This document shows positions 44,686 to 53,303 of a DNA stretch of 64,000 bases, piece by piece. Position numbers and translations under genes: made by a program. Numbering within the stretch: position 1 is the stretch's first letter; every line of letters starts with the position of its first letter. The notes under the pieces are model-generated. The model was given only the letters and a program-made list of their open reading frames with translations, was not told the origin of the DNA and did no database searches. Source of the DNA: Halorientalis pallida (GTDB lineage: Archaea > Halobacteriota > Halobacteria > Halobacteriales > Haloarculaceae); the NCBI RefSeq assembly GCF_004118325.1, contig NZ_RDFA01000005.1, positions 124,001-188,000 on the forward strand, in the 5' to 3' direction.

Positions 44686-45333
44686 TTAGTTGGACCTTGC
44701 CGTCCGCTTCGTGCCACTCTCGGGTCTCGAATTAGTTCCGGTATGTCGATCGATCACTCGCTTGGCCTCCTTCGCTTTGTTCTTCCAGCCGTAGCCGTCA
44801 CCGTTACCGGGGCCTTCGTACACGTGCTTTTTCTTCGCGAGGACCTCTCTAGGCGAATCCTCTTCGAATCCGCCTCGCTCCCACGCTCCTGTTTCGTGCA
44901 ACCAGTCTATGACGCGCTCTTTCGTTTCGTGCCACGAGAGGCCGCGGGCTTCGTACCAGGCGACGAGCGCGAAGATCGCGTTGTCGTGGGCTCCTGGAAC
45001 GGAGCCGTGCTTGAAGATCGTCGCGAGGGGATCGTACTGAGGATCGACCGGGTCGTGAGCCTCGTCTAGCGGGACCAGCTCGAAGACGCCGTCGCCATCC
45101 ATCTCGACGAGTCCTGCAGAAAGCAACTCGGCGAAGGCGTCGTCATGGAGGTCGGACCACTCACCGTCGGCTGTGTCTCGGAGTTCGTCGCCCGGCGCTG
45201 GGCTGACCATCAGTCGGGAGATAATATCGATGTAGGCCTTCTCGACGTCGGCTCGCGATGCTCTCCCGTGTGAACACTGCGGCTCGTGTCCGTTTGGTTC
45301 GCCGCAATCTGGGCAGGGATATCGATCGTACAT
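44686..45333 (-). CDS. Plasmid/virus-type hypothetical protein with N-terminal zinc knuckle
   Basis: 215 residues. The start has CPDCGEPNGHEPQC, followed by an acidic helical region. The C-terminal half contains HDNAIFALVAWYEARGLSWH, WLHETGAWERGGF and a basic end (GYGWKNKAKEAKRVIDRHTG). The look is that of accessory-element proteins of haloarchaea; family not recognised. It converges on orc1/cdc6. Confidence 0.6.
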   Translation of the reverse strand: MYDRYPCPDCGEPNGHEPQCSHGRASRADVEKAYIDIISRLMVSPAPGDELRDTADGEWSDLHDDAFAELLSAGLVEMDGDGVFELVPLDEAHDPVDPQYDPLATIFKHGSVPGAHDNAIFALVAWYEARGLSWHETKERVIDWLHETGAWERGGFEEDSPREVLAKKKHVYEGPGNGDGYGWKNKAKEAKRVIDRHTGTNSRPESGTKRTARSN

Positions 45334-45402
45334 AGACAGAATCGGCTATTTAGGTCGCACGCTCACAACTCAAAACGATAGCTGTGAACGGATCTGGACG
45401 AT

Positions 45403-45732
45403 CTAGAGTGTCGTTGAGACGGTCTCGTCCACGTAGTCGCGGTAGGCTCGCAGGAGTCCTTTCCCTTCTTCGCTGAGAGTGTACGTGTTCGTTCGTTTGT
45501 CCAGTGCTTCTTTTTCGAGAAGTCCGAGGTCGACGAGATCGTCGAGATTGGGGTAGAGGCGGCCGTGGTTGACCTCTTCGCCGAGGCGCTCTTGCAGTTG
45601 GCGCTTGATGCCGAGGCCGTACGGTTCTTCGTCGCTGTCCTCTAGCCGAGTGATGGCGAGTAGGGCCTCTTTCTGGAACGCGGTCAAGTCTGTTGCCGAT
45701 ACGTCTGCGGATTTCGTGTCGTGCTTACTCAT
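45403..45732 (-). CDS. PadR-family transcriptional regulator
   Basis: 109 residues. The winged helix reads LTAFQKEALLAITRL, YGLGIKRQLQERLGEEVNHG, RLYPNLDDLVDLGLLEK and TNTYTLSEEGKGLL, the usual PadR pattern without a long dimerisation helix. It probably controls genes of the same element. It is followed, on the same strand, by the zinc-knuckle hypothetical 70 bp away. Confidence 0.88.
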   Translation of the reverse strand: MSKHDTKSADVSATDLTAFQKEALLAITRLEDSDEEPYGLGIKRQLQERLGEEVNHGRLYPNLDDLVDLGLLEKEALDKRTNTYTLSEEGKGLLRAYRDYVDETVSTTL

Positions 45733-45832
45733 AGGTGGGGTGGGGTTTGTGTGCCGGAGCTACTCCTGTCCGGCTGGGGAATTCGCACAGCCACAATCCG
45801 TAGCTGGTTGACCTGTTTCAGTCTTCTGAAGT

Positions 45833-46345
45833 TCAAATCTCGGTGGATTCGAGGTCTGTCACCGAGTCATCGCGAACGAACTCGTTCTGGATTCCGCCCT
45901 TGAACCGCAGGTGGTGAACGCGGACGCAGGCCTGATCCTTCTTCGGTCCGGTTACTGTTGACCGCCAGTCGAACTCGTAGCCGACCACGATTCGACCGTA
46001 CTTGTCCACTGTCCCGATTTCTTCATCTTCGTCTGGGCCGTCCCAGCTGCAGTGGTACTGTCCGTCTCCAACTGGGGCATCGACGACACCGCCGCCGTAC
46101 ACTGGCACGTCGGTTGGGTTCCGGTGGCACTGGCCGAGCGTCGCGAGCGCGTCGGCGTTGATCGCGATGCTTTCAATTGTCTCTCCGTCGGCGGTGAAAC
46201 TCTCGACTGCGAACCGGTGCTGGCTGGTTCCCGATCGTGGCGGGGAGACGTGGTCGCTGATCGTGATGTCGAAGTCCTGCTCGAGGATGCTCGCGAAGCG
46301 TTCGATCCCGGTTAGGATGGTGGGCTTGCCTTCTTCGACGACCAT
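45833..46345 (-). CDS. Hypothetical element protein, 3' half of a probably frameshifted gene
   Basis: 170 residues from the ATG at 46345; the frame remains protein-like upstream of that ATG (PDLDGQHAAQPVETPAGE), where it overlaps the end of the 5' half. Visible features are VEEGKPTILTGIERFASILE, TVDKYGRIVVGYEFDWRST and a basic end VRVHHLRFKGGIQNEF. No family was recognised. It is best read as the continuation of 46312-46947. Confidence 0.55.
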   Translation of the reverse strand: MVVEEGKPTILTGIERFASILEQDFDITISDHVSPPRSGTSQHRFAVESFTADGETIESIAINADALATLGQCHRNPTDVPVYGGGVVDAPVGDGQYHCSWDGPDEDEEIGTVDKYGRIVVGYEFDWRSTVTGPKKDQACVRVHHLRFKGGIQNEFVRDDSVTDLESTEI

Positions 46346-46947
46346 CTCACCGGCTGGAGTTTCGACCGGCTGTGCGGCGTGCTGGCCGTCCAGATCGGGC
46401 TTGTGGATTGGATTGGATGTTCTCGAATGAGGACTGTTCCGGCTGGCCCCAGTAGTACGGCAGGAGCGTCGTCACAGACGATGAGGTTGTAGTTCTCCAC
46501 CGAGTACCGCCCTTTGCCGGCGAGCGCTCGGAGTGCGATCTCGATGGCTTTGGGGCCGATCCCGTAGCCGTATCGGGTCAGCGTTCCACTGGCCCGGTGG
46601 AGCCACCGGTTGAACTCTTCGCGAAAGTTCGCATACGCGGATGGGAGCTCCCAGACCGCTTCGCCATGCTCGTCGATGTAGGACTCGACGTCGCCGTCAC
46701 TTACCCATCGAGCGTGGGCGAGATACCGCCGTTCGTTGTGGAACAACTGGCTGGATTTGTCTTTGCGTTGGAATCGACGGAGTGTGAGTCCGTAGTCGGT
46801 ACCCTGGCCGTCCTTCAGCTGGTAGAACCCGTCGGTGACGAGCCGGTCGGCCATCACGGGCTGTCGGTAGGAGGCGGCGATTCCGCTCTGTCCCGATCCC
46901 GGACCGTCCGCATCCCAGTATTCGGTGAGTCGTTTGTTCTGCGACAT
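46312..46947 (-). CDS. Hypothetical element protein, 5' half of a probably frameshifted gene
   Basis: 211 residues. The body is protein-like up to about residue 170 (FYQLKDGQGTDYGLTLRRFQ, SSQLFHNERRYLAHARWVSD, FREEFNRWLHRASGTLTRYG, VCDDAPAVLLGPAGTVLIRE). The last 40 residues are Ser/Pro-rich and out of character, whereas the next frame continues smoothly into the gene at 45833. A one-base shift near 46430 would join them. Family unknown; it resembles halovirus or plasmid genes only in style. Confidence 0.55.
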   Translation of the reverse strand: MSQNKRLTEYWDADGPGSGQSGIAASYRQPVMADRLVTDGFYQLKDGQGTDYGLTLRRFQRKDKSSQLFHNERRYLAHARWVSDGDVESYIDEHGEAVWELPSAYANFREEFNRWLHRASGTLTRYGYGIGPKAIEIALRALAGKGRYSVENYNLIVCDDAPAVLLGPAGTVLIREHPIQSTSPIWTASTPHSRSKLQPVRWSSKKASPPS

Positions 46948-47023
46948 TGGTCAATTGGACCGCAGTGCCCCAATTCTGCCTCGTAGCAATTTGCCACGAG
47001 CCAATTGGTACGAAGCAACCCGG

Positions 47024-47042
47024 GTTAGCACAACGCGCTAAC
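47024..47042. promoter_or_regulatory. Inverted repeat GTTAGC-N7-GCTAAC
   Basis: A perfect 6-bp inverted repeat just downstream of the FUN14 gene, related to the longer palindrome at 47410-47428. Possible operator, or part of a terminator hairpin. Confidence 0.4.
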
Positions 47043-47081
47043 ATAATCTGACACCCCTCGTTGAAATTGTAACCCGACAGT

Positions 47082-47408
47082 TCAGCCTTTCTTGAGACCG
47101 AGATACAGCCCGCCTGCGAACCCAGTCCCGACGGGGAGTGTCCCAAGGAGACCAAGGAGCGGCGACGATCCGGACAACGAGGCTCCGTCGACGACCAGGC
47201 CAAGCGTTCCACTGCCGAGTGTCGACGCAAATGCTGACCAGTCCACGGTGATGATCCCGATCTGTTCGAGGTACGCAAGAAATCCGAGTTCGAGACCGGC
47301 GAGAACGGCGACGACCTTGGCGAGTTTCTTCACCGCATATCCGATGACGCCCCCAATCGCACCAGCACCGAGAAACCCCGTCGCGACGGCTTCTGTTCCG
47401 GTGACCAT
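47082..47408 (-). CDS. FUN14-family membrane protein
   Basis: 108 residues. The FUN14 pattern is visible: GAGAIGGVIGYAVKKLAKVV, LAGLELGFLAYLEQIGIITV and DWSAFASTL, then two further glycine-rich membrane helices, ending LYLGLKKG. Role in archaea is unknown; the eukaryotic relative is a mitophagy receptor. The gene starts 8 bp after the previous one and is bracketed by two GTTAGC-type palindromes. Confidence 0.8.
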   Translation of the reverse strand: MVTGTEAVATGFLGAGAIGGVIGYAVKKLAKVVAVLAGLELGFLAYLEQIGIITVDWSAFASTLGSGTLGLVVDGASLSGSSPLLGLLGTLPVGTGFAGGLYLGLKKG

Positions 47409-47409
47409 C

Positions 47410-47428
47410 GTTAGCGCTATGCGCTAAC
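47410..47428. promoter_or_regulatory. Palindrome GTTAGCGC-TAT-GCGCTAAC
   Basis: A perfect 8-bp inverted repeat with a 3-nt centre, placed exactly between the upstream gene's stop and the FUN14 start. It could act as an operator or as an RNA hairpin controlling FUN14 translation. Confidence 0.5.
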
Positions 47429-47725
47429 CTGGTCCGGGGCCTGCTCGACGGCTTTGTTCAGCTCGTAGCGGAGGACAGCCTCGGCAGCCAGTGTCAGATC
47501 GTCCCCGCCGACGGTTCCGTCCTCGATTTTGTGTTCGAGGCGACGGAGGGCACGCGCTTTCGCAGCGTAGAGGGAGTCTGTTCCGTTGTCGGACATCTGT
47601 TGATCGCGAACAGCGGTGTCGACGACGGCTTCTCTGACGTACTCGCGACGGGTGGCGAGCAACGATCGGACCGCATCGTGGATGTTGCTGTGCATCGCAC
47701 TCTCCTCGCTGTTTCTCAACACCAT
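47417..47725 (-). CDS. Small helical protein upstream of FUN14
   Basis: 102 residues, mostly alpha-helical (NIHDAVRSLLATRREYVREA, SLYAAKARALRRLEHKIEDG, DDLTLAAEAVLRYELNKAVE). An internal ATG at 47692 (MHSNIHD) is an alternative start. It is followed by FUN14 with an 8-bp gap and is likely cotranscribed. No family was recognised. Confidence 0.6.
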   Translation of the reverse strand: MVLRNSEESAMHSNIHDAVRSLLATRREYVREAVVDTAVRDQQMSDNGTDSLYAAKARALRRLEHKIEDGTVGGDDLTLAAEAVLRYELNKAVEQAPDQVSA

Positions 47726-47767
47726 GTAGGCTAAAAATTGGGGCCGGAAGATCGCAATTAGTCAGGG

Positions 47768-48148
47768 TCAGGCTTCCTTCACCCACGCAAGTCCTTCTTC
47801 GAGGTCTGTGAATCCTTTCGCAGTATGGTTTGCCGCATCATTTTTTTGAGCAATGGCCATTCTCGCAAGCCCTTCTGTAACGTAGGCGGTCCTATCGATG
47901 TCCGTTTCATTCGCCAGCGCGGTCCACTCTTCAGCAACGTGTCCGAGTGTGTCCGACCCGCCAGTTTCTGCGTCACCGATCTGAATGATACAGGCATTCA
48001 TGTCGGGCTGGCCAGCGTGCTCTCGGAAGTGTTCTTCGCCCTCTTCGAGTGCCCCGGATTCGAGGGTTTCTGCCAGCGAGTCAATCTTCCAGATGCCGAT
48101 ACCGTCGCGTTCCTCGTAGTCCAAGCCGGTGGGGAGATCTGCTGCCAT
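47768..48148 (-). CDS. STAS/SpoIIAA-like small protein (copy 2)
   Basis: 126 residues from a clear ATG. It matches copy 1 over its length: GLDYEERDGIGIWKIDSLAE, CIIQIGDAETGGSDTLGH, AYVTEGLARMAIAQKNDAAN, ending EEGLAWVKEA. It shows that the conserved domain begins at about residue 5, which makes the 35-residue extension of copy 1 doubtful. Divergent from MCP copy 2 with a 104-bp gap. Confidence 0.82.
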   Translation of the reverse strand: MAADLPTGLDYEERDGIGIWKIDSLAETLESGALEEGEEHFREHAGQPDMNACIIQIGDAETGGSDTLGHVAEEWTALANETDIDRTAYVTEGLARMAIAQKNDAANHTAKGFTDLEEGLAWVKEA

Positions 48149-48190
48149 CCGAGTTCAATTGCGACACGTCCGGACTTTACTCTGCTTCTG

Positions 48191-48217
48191 ATATCGATTC
48201 GTGAATTGCTTCGAGAA
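48191..48217. promoter_or_regulatory. Conserved box between STAS and MCP genes
   Basis: On the minus strand it reads TCTCGAAGCAATTCACGA plus ATCGATAT; copy 1 has 23 of 26 bases the same at 8882-8907. In both it lies about 37-64 bp ahead of the MCP ATG. It may be a shared operator or promoter. It could also be the relic of a lost coding end, since the differences are partly synonymous (RELLRE in one frame). Confidence 0.5.
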
Positions 48218-48252
48218 CTTTTCAACCTACAGTCCTGTATGCCAGGTAGTAG

Positions 48253-49875
48253 ATGAGCGTCACTGGGCGAATCCTATCAGCGATCGGGCGGCTTCCCATG
48301 GGAATCGAACCGTACCTCCCGGCAGTACTTCGGCGTGGCTTGGGTTTGCGATTATTCATCCTCGGCCCTATCCTGTCGGTCACGCTTGGCCCTGCTATGG
48401 CTGTCGTTTTGTTCGATAGCGTCTTGCTCGCGGCCATATTCATTGCGGCCGTCGTAGCGACAACAGGCTTTCTTGGCTACGCGGAGATGTACCGGGCGCT
48501 CCAGCAAATCAACGCTCGAGTGAATCAGATCGACGATGGAAACTACGAGATGCGAATCAATACGGGTCGGGTTGATGAGATTGGCGAGATATTCGATACA
48601 CTTGACCGGACCGCCGGATCGATTGAAAACGCGCTCAGTGACGCCCAGCAGGCCCGTAAGGGCGCGGAGGAAGCGAAGGAGGAGGCCGAGGCCGCTCGCG
48701 ACGAGGCCGAGAAGAACCGGAATGAAGCCGATGCACTTGCCTCGCATCTCGAACTGAAGGCCACTGAGTATAATGAGACGCTGTTGGCAGTCGCGGAAGG
48801 TGACCTCACGGCACGTGTTGATCCGGAAAGTCTGAGCGATGCCATGTCTGAAGTGGGGGAACAGCTGAACGAAACGTTGGAGACACTTGAAGGATTGATC
48901 GCTCAGACGCAGTCAGTCGCCCAGACGGTCGACGACAAAAGTGAGATCGTCGAAGCATCCGGCAGCGAGGTAGCTGACCAGTCTGCACTGGTTTCGGCCA
49001 CTGCCGATACGATCGCTGACCGGAGTGCGACTCAACAGGAACAGCTGAGCGACGCGGCCCAGGAACTATCAACAGTGTCCGCGACCGTTGAGGAACTCTC
49101 GTCGTCAGTCACCCAGATCGCCAACCAGACTGAGACTGTTACTGAAATCGGCCGTGAAGCACAGCGCAATTCGTCAGATGCACAGAGTGCCTTGGACGAG
49201 ATCAATCACCAGACTCAACAGGCTGTATCGGCGGTCGAGAGCCTGGAACAGATCACGGACGAAGTGGCCGACATTGTGGAGCTGATCGACGGGATCGCCG
49301 AAGAGACGAACATCCTCGCGCTGAACGCGTCTATCGAAGCGGCACGAGCGGGCAATGCAGGCGAGGGGTTCAGCGTCGTCGCAAGCGAGGTGAAACAACT
49401 GGCGGAGGAAACCCGCGCGGCAACGGCAGACGTGGAAGGCCTGATCGACGACATCCAAACCGAGGTTGAAACGACTCGACAGGAAATCACGGGCGTCCAA
49501 CAACGGGTGTCCGAAGGGAGCGAGACAGTCGGCAAGACGATAACGCAACTGGAGAACATCGTTGGCGATGTTGTCGAGGTGAATACAGCCATTCAAGAGG
49601 TCGATCAGGCCGCCGATGAGCAGGCTGAATCGACACAGGAAGTTGTCGCGATCGTGGACGAACTCTCGGAGTCGGTCTCGGAAACGGCGTCTAACACTGA
49701 CGAACTGGCGGCGACTGCATCACAACAGGAGTCGATGCTGGACGAGATGACCACTGAAACACACCAATTCAGCGAGCAAATTGGGACGCTCCGGGAAGAC
49801 CTCGGAAAGTTCCAAGCCGACACCGCCGCCGAAAATGTTGAGCCCGCTTCGCCGGCCGCTGCGACCGACGACTAG
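48253..49875 (+). CDS. Methyl-accepting chemotaxis transducer (copy 2)
   Basis: 540 residues with the same plan as copy 1: two membrane helices near the N-terminus with no outer sensor, HAMP, coiled coil, and the MCP tip ([18 protein letters not shown], then [16 protein letters not shown]). Most residues match copy 1; the differences concentrate in the linker (residues 110-180) and the C-terminal tail. It ends 10 bp from the recombinase stop, convergent. Confidence 0.95.
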   Translation: MSVTGRILSAIGRLPMGIEPYLPAVLRRGLGLRLFILGPILSVTLGPAMAVVLFDSVLLAAIFIAAVVATTGFLGYAEMYRALQQINARVNQIDDGNYEMRINTGRVDEIGEIFDTLDRTAGSIENALSDAQQARKGAEEAKEEAEAARDEAEKNRNEADALASHLELKATEYNETLLAVAEGDLTARVDPESLSDAMSEVGEQLNETLETLEGLIAQTQSVAQTVDDKSEIVEASGSEVADQSALVSATADTIADRSATQQEQLSDAAQELSTVSATVEELSSSVTQIANQTETVTEIGREAQRNSSDAQSALDEINHQTQQAVSAVESLEQITDEVADIVELIDGIAEETNILALNASIEAARAGNAGEGFSVVASEVKQLAEETRAATADVEGLIDDIQTEVETTRQEITGVQQRVSEGSETVGKTITQLENIVGDVVEVNTAIQEVDQAADEQAESTQEVVAIVDELSESVSETASNTDELAATASQQESMLDEMTTETHQFSEQIGTLREDLGKFQADTAAENVEPASPAAATDD

Positions 49876-49885
49876 TACTGTCAAA

Positions 49886-51118
49886 TCAAATTCCATCTAC
49901 GTCATTGAGGGCTTCCGTCGCGACGTCACCGAGCTCGCCGGCTTCGATGTGCGAGTAGCGTTCTCGAACCATCTCTTCTGAGTTATCCAGATAGCGGGCT
50001 GCGACGGTGTAGCCGAACGAGCGGACCAGGACTTCACCCATACCTCGGCGTCCCCCGTGGGGTGCGAGATACTCGTGTCGTGGATGGTCGACGTCGACGC
50101 CAGCGCCGTCGGTGAGTCGCCGGAGTATCGATCGTGCCCCATCGGTCGTGATCGACTCCGGCCGAATATTCTCTTCAAGTGCGAGCAAGAGGTCGCGGAC
50201 GAAGTCGTCGCGACGATCCTCGACACCTGCTGGCTTGTGGCCACGGTCTGTGAGTTCTTCCTGGACGAGTTTTCCGAGCGACCGTTGATCGAACGTCGGA
50301 AAGACTGGCCACCGGTCGGTCGGTGGTTTCAGAACCTTGCGGTACTGTTGAAGCGGGTGGATGACTGGATCTGGTAGGCTGGCGGCGTCCCACCGCTGTT
50401 TCTTCCGGTAGACGTCCATGCTCCCGTCTTCAAGATTGAGGTCTTCCCACCGGACCCCGCGTCGACGCGGGTCGTCTGGGTCCCGCAGTAGCTCCCCGAC
50501 TCGGACGGCTGTGTAGGCGATGAGGTAGACGAGCGCTCGGTCACGTGTCGCTTTCAGTGCCCTGTAGCGCGCTCGCTGCTTGTCTACCGCCGCTGTGTCC
50601 ACGGACGGTGTTTTCTCGTAGGACTCGATAGCCTCACGCGCTTGCTGATCGACGTGGCGGGTGAGTTCGTGGCGTTGTTCGGGTGTCCAGGCCTGCTGGT
50701 CGCCGGGCTTCCGACCGTCGTCTTCGGGGAGTGGGGCGGTTGCACTCGCTCGCTGGGCGTAGTGTGCCTCCAGATACCCTTCGTTGACGCACCAGCCACA
50801 CCACGCCGAGAGATACGCATAGTAGGTCCGGACGGTATTCTGCTTGAGTCCCCGGTCTCCGGCGAGGTGCCGTGCGTACTCGCGGAACGCACCTTCGTCG
50901 AGATCCTCGAACGCGGGCTCGTCGTGACCTTCGTCAGGGGTGATCCCAGTCCAGTCGTCGTCGCCGCGGTTGCCGGTGGCCCATTCTACGAATCGCTGCA
51001 GCTCCCGCTCCGCGTTGCGTCGGTAGTTGCCGCCGTCTCCCCCGCGCCCTTTGCCTTTGTCTTGGAGGTAGCGATCGAAGGAACTGGTGAGCGGGGTTGG
51101 ATCGTCCTGCTCAGACAT
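49886..51118 (-). CDS. Tyrosine recombinase/integrase (XerC-like)
   Basis: 410 residues from the ATG at 51118 (a GTG at 51130 is possible). The N-terminal SAM-like domain reads SSFDRYLQDKGKGRGGDGGN and ELQRFVEWA. The catalytic part has YTAVRVGELLRD (first Arg), HEYLAPHGGRRGMGEVLV (His and second Arg), and RERYSHIEAGEL with the nucleophile Tyr. It is the likely integrase of the element that carries the origin. A perfect palindrome lies 115 bp upstream. Its C-terminus is duplicated as a fragment at 29134-29280. Confidence 0.92.
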   Translation of the reverse strand: MSEQDDPTPLTSSFDRYLQDKGKGRGGDGGNYRRNAERELQRFVEWATGNRGDDDWTGITPDEGHDEPAFEDLDEGAFREYARHLAGDRGLKQNTVRTYYAYLSAWCGWCVNEGYLEAHYAQRASATAPLPEDDGRKPGDQQAWTPEQRHELTRHVDQQAREAIESYEKTPSVDTAAVDKQRARYRALKATRDRALVYLIAYTAVRVGELLRDPDDPRRRGVRWEDLNLEDGSMDVYRKKQRWDAASLPDPVIHPLQQYRKVLKPPTDRWPVFPTFDQRSLGKLVQEELTDRGHKPAGVEDRRDDFVRDLLLALEENIRPESITTDGARSILRRLTDGAGVDVDHPRHEYLAPHGGRRGMGEVLVRSFGYTVAARYLDNSEEMVRERYSHIEAGELGDVATEALNDVDGI

Positions 51119-51232
51119 CGCGCAACTCACCTCTGCGCCCCCCGTGTTTTGCTCGATTTCTCGGGGGAGAGGGAATCTGCTGTGCGGATTGTCGCATTCG
51201 TGCTTACCGGAGGGCGGCGTGGTACTTCAAAG

Positions 51233-51262
51233 TGGTCGTGATTATTGGCGTAATCACGACCA
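51233..51262. promoter_or_regulatory. Perfect 12-bp inverted repeat upstream of the recombinase
   Basis: TGGTCGTGATTA, centre TTGGCG, TAATCACGACCA. It lies 115 bp ahead of the integrase ATG and could be an operator, a recombination site or a hairpin. A degenerate copy is at 5803-5830. The rest of 51131-51520 holds nothing recognisable. Confidence 0.55.
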
Positions 51263-51520
51263 GCTCGGATTTGGCCGCGAAAACCAAAAAACCGGCTTCA
51301 GGGGCTGCAATGGCTGGTTCGACGCAATTACTGAATCTTTAAACCACATACCGCTATACAAAATCTCGCAATTGGCATGTTGAGACTACAGTGGGTATAG
51401 CGGGCCTGTAATGCGTGGTATCACCCGAATCGATAAGCAGAATCTGCGTCAGATCGCTTTCTGAACGGCCATTCCTATTCCCCAGACAACCAATACAGGA
51501 GATTTCCGAGACTCCGGATA

Positions 51521-53260
51521 GTGTCGCCACTCAGGTGCCGGGCTCCCACGGAGAGAGTCCCGTTACTATCCGATTCCGGTTTCCTTCTTCACCAGCGTCA
51601 GCGTGTTGTCGGCTGTCACAATGGGCGAATGCTCGTACTCACCGGTCAACTGCACCTGCACGAGCAAATCAACTGCCCGCCAAATCGAGTACAACAGACA
51701 GGCGAACGCGAAATAGAAGAATCGCAATCCGAAATCCTTCGAGGTTGTCGCGCCCATGAATCGTTTGATCGACTTATAGCCGCTCTCGATCTCCCACCGA
51801 TACCCGTACTCAGTGAGATGCCCGGTTCCCGTATTCGTCATGAACACAGAGTACTGCCGGTGATCGGTGTGTTCGGAGTTCTCTTTCCGTCGGTAGATCA
51901 GCGTCGTCGAGTGCCACTCGTTGTCGCCCAAGTGCAGTTTTCGATCAGTTTCGTAGCGGTCCTTTCCTCGCTTGAGAAGTCGTTTCGCCTGCGCTTTTTC
52001 GCTGGTCTGCATCCGCTTGGGCACGACGTAGGAGAGGCCGCGCTGGCTGAGCATCTCCAGGATGTGCTGGCTGTCGAACTCCCGATCCATCAGCACGTTA
52101 TCGACGTGAACAGCCGCCTCTGCCGAGTCCAAGAGGTCCGCGACGATCTCCTTGCGCGTGTCCCCTTTGCGTACTGGCCGTGCGTCTAGCACGATCGGAA
52201 CAGCATTTCCAACCAGTTGGACCGTCGCCCACTGGTAGGCGTATTCATCGGTTTTCTCCTTTGTCCCGATAATCTCGTCTTCGTGGCCGGCTCGATCGCC
52301 GGTGAATGGGTCGGACTCGGTGATGTCGATGGCAACGATACCAGCTCGGAAGAACTCCTCCGTCTCTGCGACTCGATCTAAGAGGCGACTCACGGCGTGG
52401 CGGTACATCTCCCGAATCTGCTTGATCGAGAGATCGCGTACATGCTCGCGATGGGCGTGGCCGAGCGGTGTCCGCTCCCGATTAGATTCGTGAATGAAAC
52501 TCCGAGCACCCTCATTGACAGCGAGGTTCCCTCGAAGCCCGAGATAGGTCTGGAGATCCCAGTAGGCGTTCTCGTGGATCTCACAGCCCTCGCCTCGATC
52601 CAATGAGAACGCTGGGAACACAACGTCGCTGACACGATCAGTGACGGTCTTGGCCTGCTCTAATACGGTCTGATCATCGGGGTCCGATTCTTCATTCTCG
52701 TCATGATGTCTGCGACTCTGTCGTTCTGGTTCGCGCGGGACCGTGACACCTGCGTTCTGTGCTTTGATGAGGATCGTTCGCGCTGCTGTCTCAACGGTAT
52801 CTTGGAGATCAGCAGTGAACCGATGGTGCCAGCTCCGCCACAGTGTCGACTGGTCTGGAACTGCCTTCAGGTCGAGTTGCTCGCAGAGGTAGGAATGCTG
52901 AGAAAGGTATTCGACAAGGGCAGTCTCGTTGTCCCAACCATAGAGCTCCTTCAGCAGAAACAGCCGAAATAACGTCTCCATCTCGTAGCTCGTCGACCCT
53001 GCATACCGGTCGTGGGCATCGAACTGGACGTATGTGAGGGGCACTGCGTGGACGAATGGTTCGACGGCTTCGTGATCGTCATGCTGGAACCATGTTTCCG
53101 CAACGAGCCGAACATCCGACTCCAGCGCTGGGAGGGATGAGCGATCGAACAGTCCGCTCGACTCGTACATGGGCCAGTCAGCGTAGGATCGCTGGGCGAT
53201 CTGCCGGAAGACAGTGCGGCGAGACTCACGTGTTGGGGCCACGGGAAGAGAGTGGCCACG
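51521..53260 (-). mobile_element. Insertion sequence with DDE transposase (IS-A)
   Basis: One transposase gene between short inverted ends: left GTGTCGCCACTCAGG at 51521, right GAGTGGCCAC ending near 53259. The ends match imperfectly. The left end agrees with that of the related element at 54931 (GTGTTGCCACTCAGG). Boundaries are approximate; no clear target duplication was identified. Confidence 0.65.
51566..53242 (-). CDS. DDE transposase (IS4-like fold) of IS-A
   Basis: 558 residues from a GTG. Catalytic acids are apparent: Asp in GIVAIDITESDPFTG near 305, Asp in VLMDREFDSQHILE near 390, and Glu in YRWEIESGYKSIKRF near 495, followed by the hydrophobic FGLRFFYFAFACLLYSIWRA end. It appears intact. 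It is related to the transposase at 54974 but not a near-identical copy. Confidence 0.9.
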   Translation of the reverse strand: MAPTRESRRTVFRQIAQRSYADWPMYESSGLFDRSSLPALESDVRLVAETWFQHDDHEAVEPFVHAVPLTYVQFDAHDRYAGSTSYEMETLFRLFLLKELYGWDNETALVEYLSQHSYLCEQLDLKAVPDQSTLWRSWHHRFTADLQDTVETAARTILIKAQNAGVTVPREPERQSRRHHDENEESDPDDQTVLEQAKTVTDRVSDVVFPAFSLDRGEGCEIHENAYWDLQTYLGLRGNLAVNEGARSFIHESNRERTPLGHAHREHVRDLSIKQIREMYRHAVSRLLDRVAETEEFFRAGIVAIDITESDPFTGDRAGHEDEIIGTKEKTDEYAYQWATVQLVGNAVPIVLDARPVRKGDTRKEIVADLLDSAEAAVHVDNVLMDREFDSQHILEMLSQRGLSYVVPKRMQTSEKAQAKRLLKRGKDRYETDRKLHLGDNEWHSTTLIYRRKENSEHTDHRQYSVFMTNTGTGHLTEYGYRWEIESGYKSIKRFMGATTSKDFGLRFFYFAFACLLYSIWRAVDLLVQVQLTGEYEHSPIVTADNTLTLVKKETGIG

Positions 53261-53303
53261 AGAGGGTCAAGAGTCCGTCCGATAGATCAGTAGCGTCGGA
53301 AAG

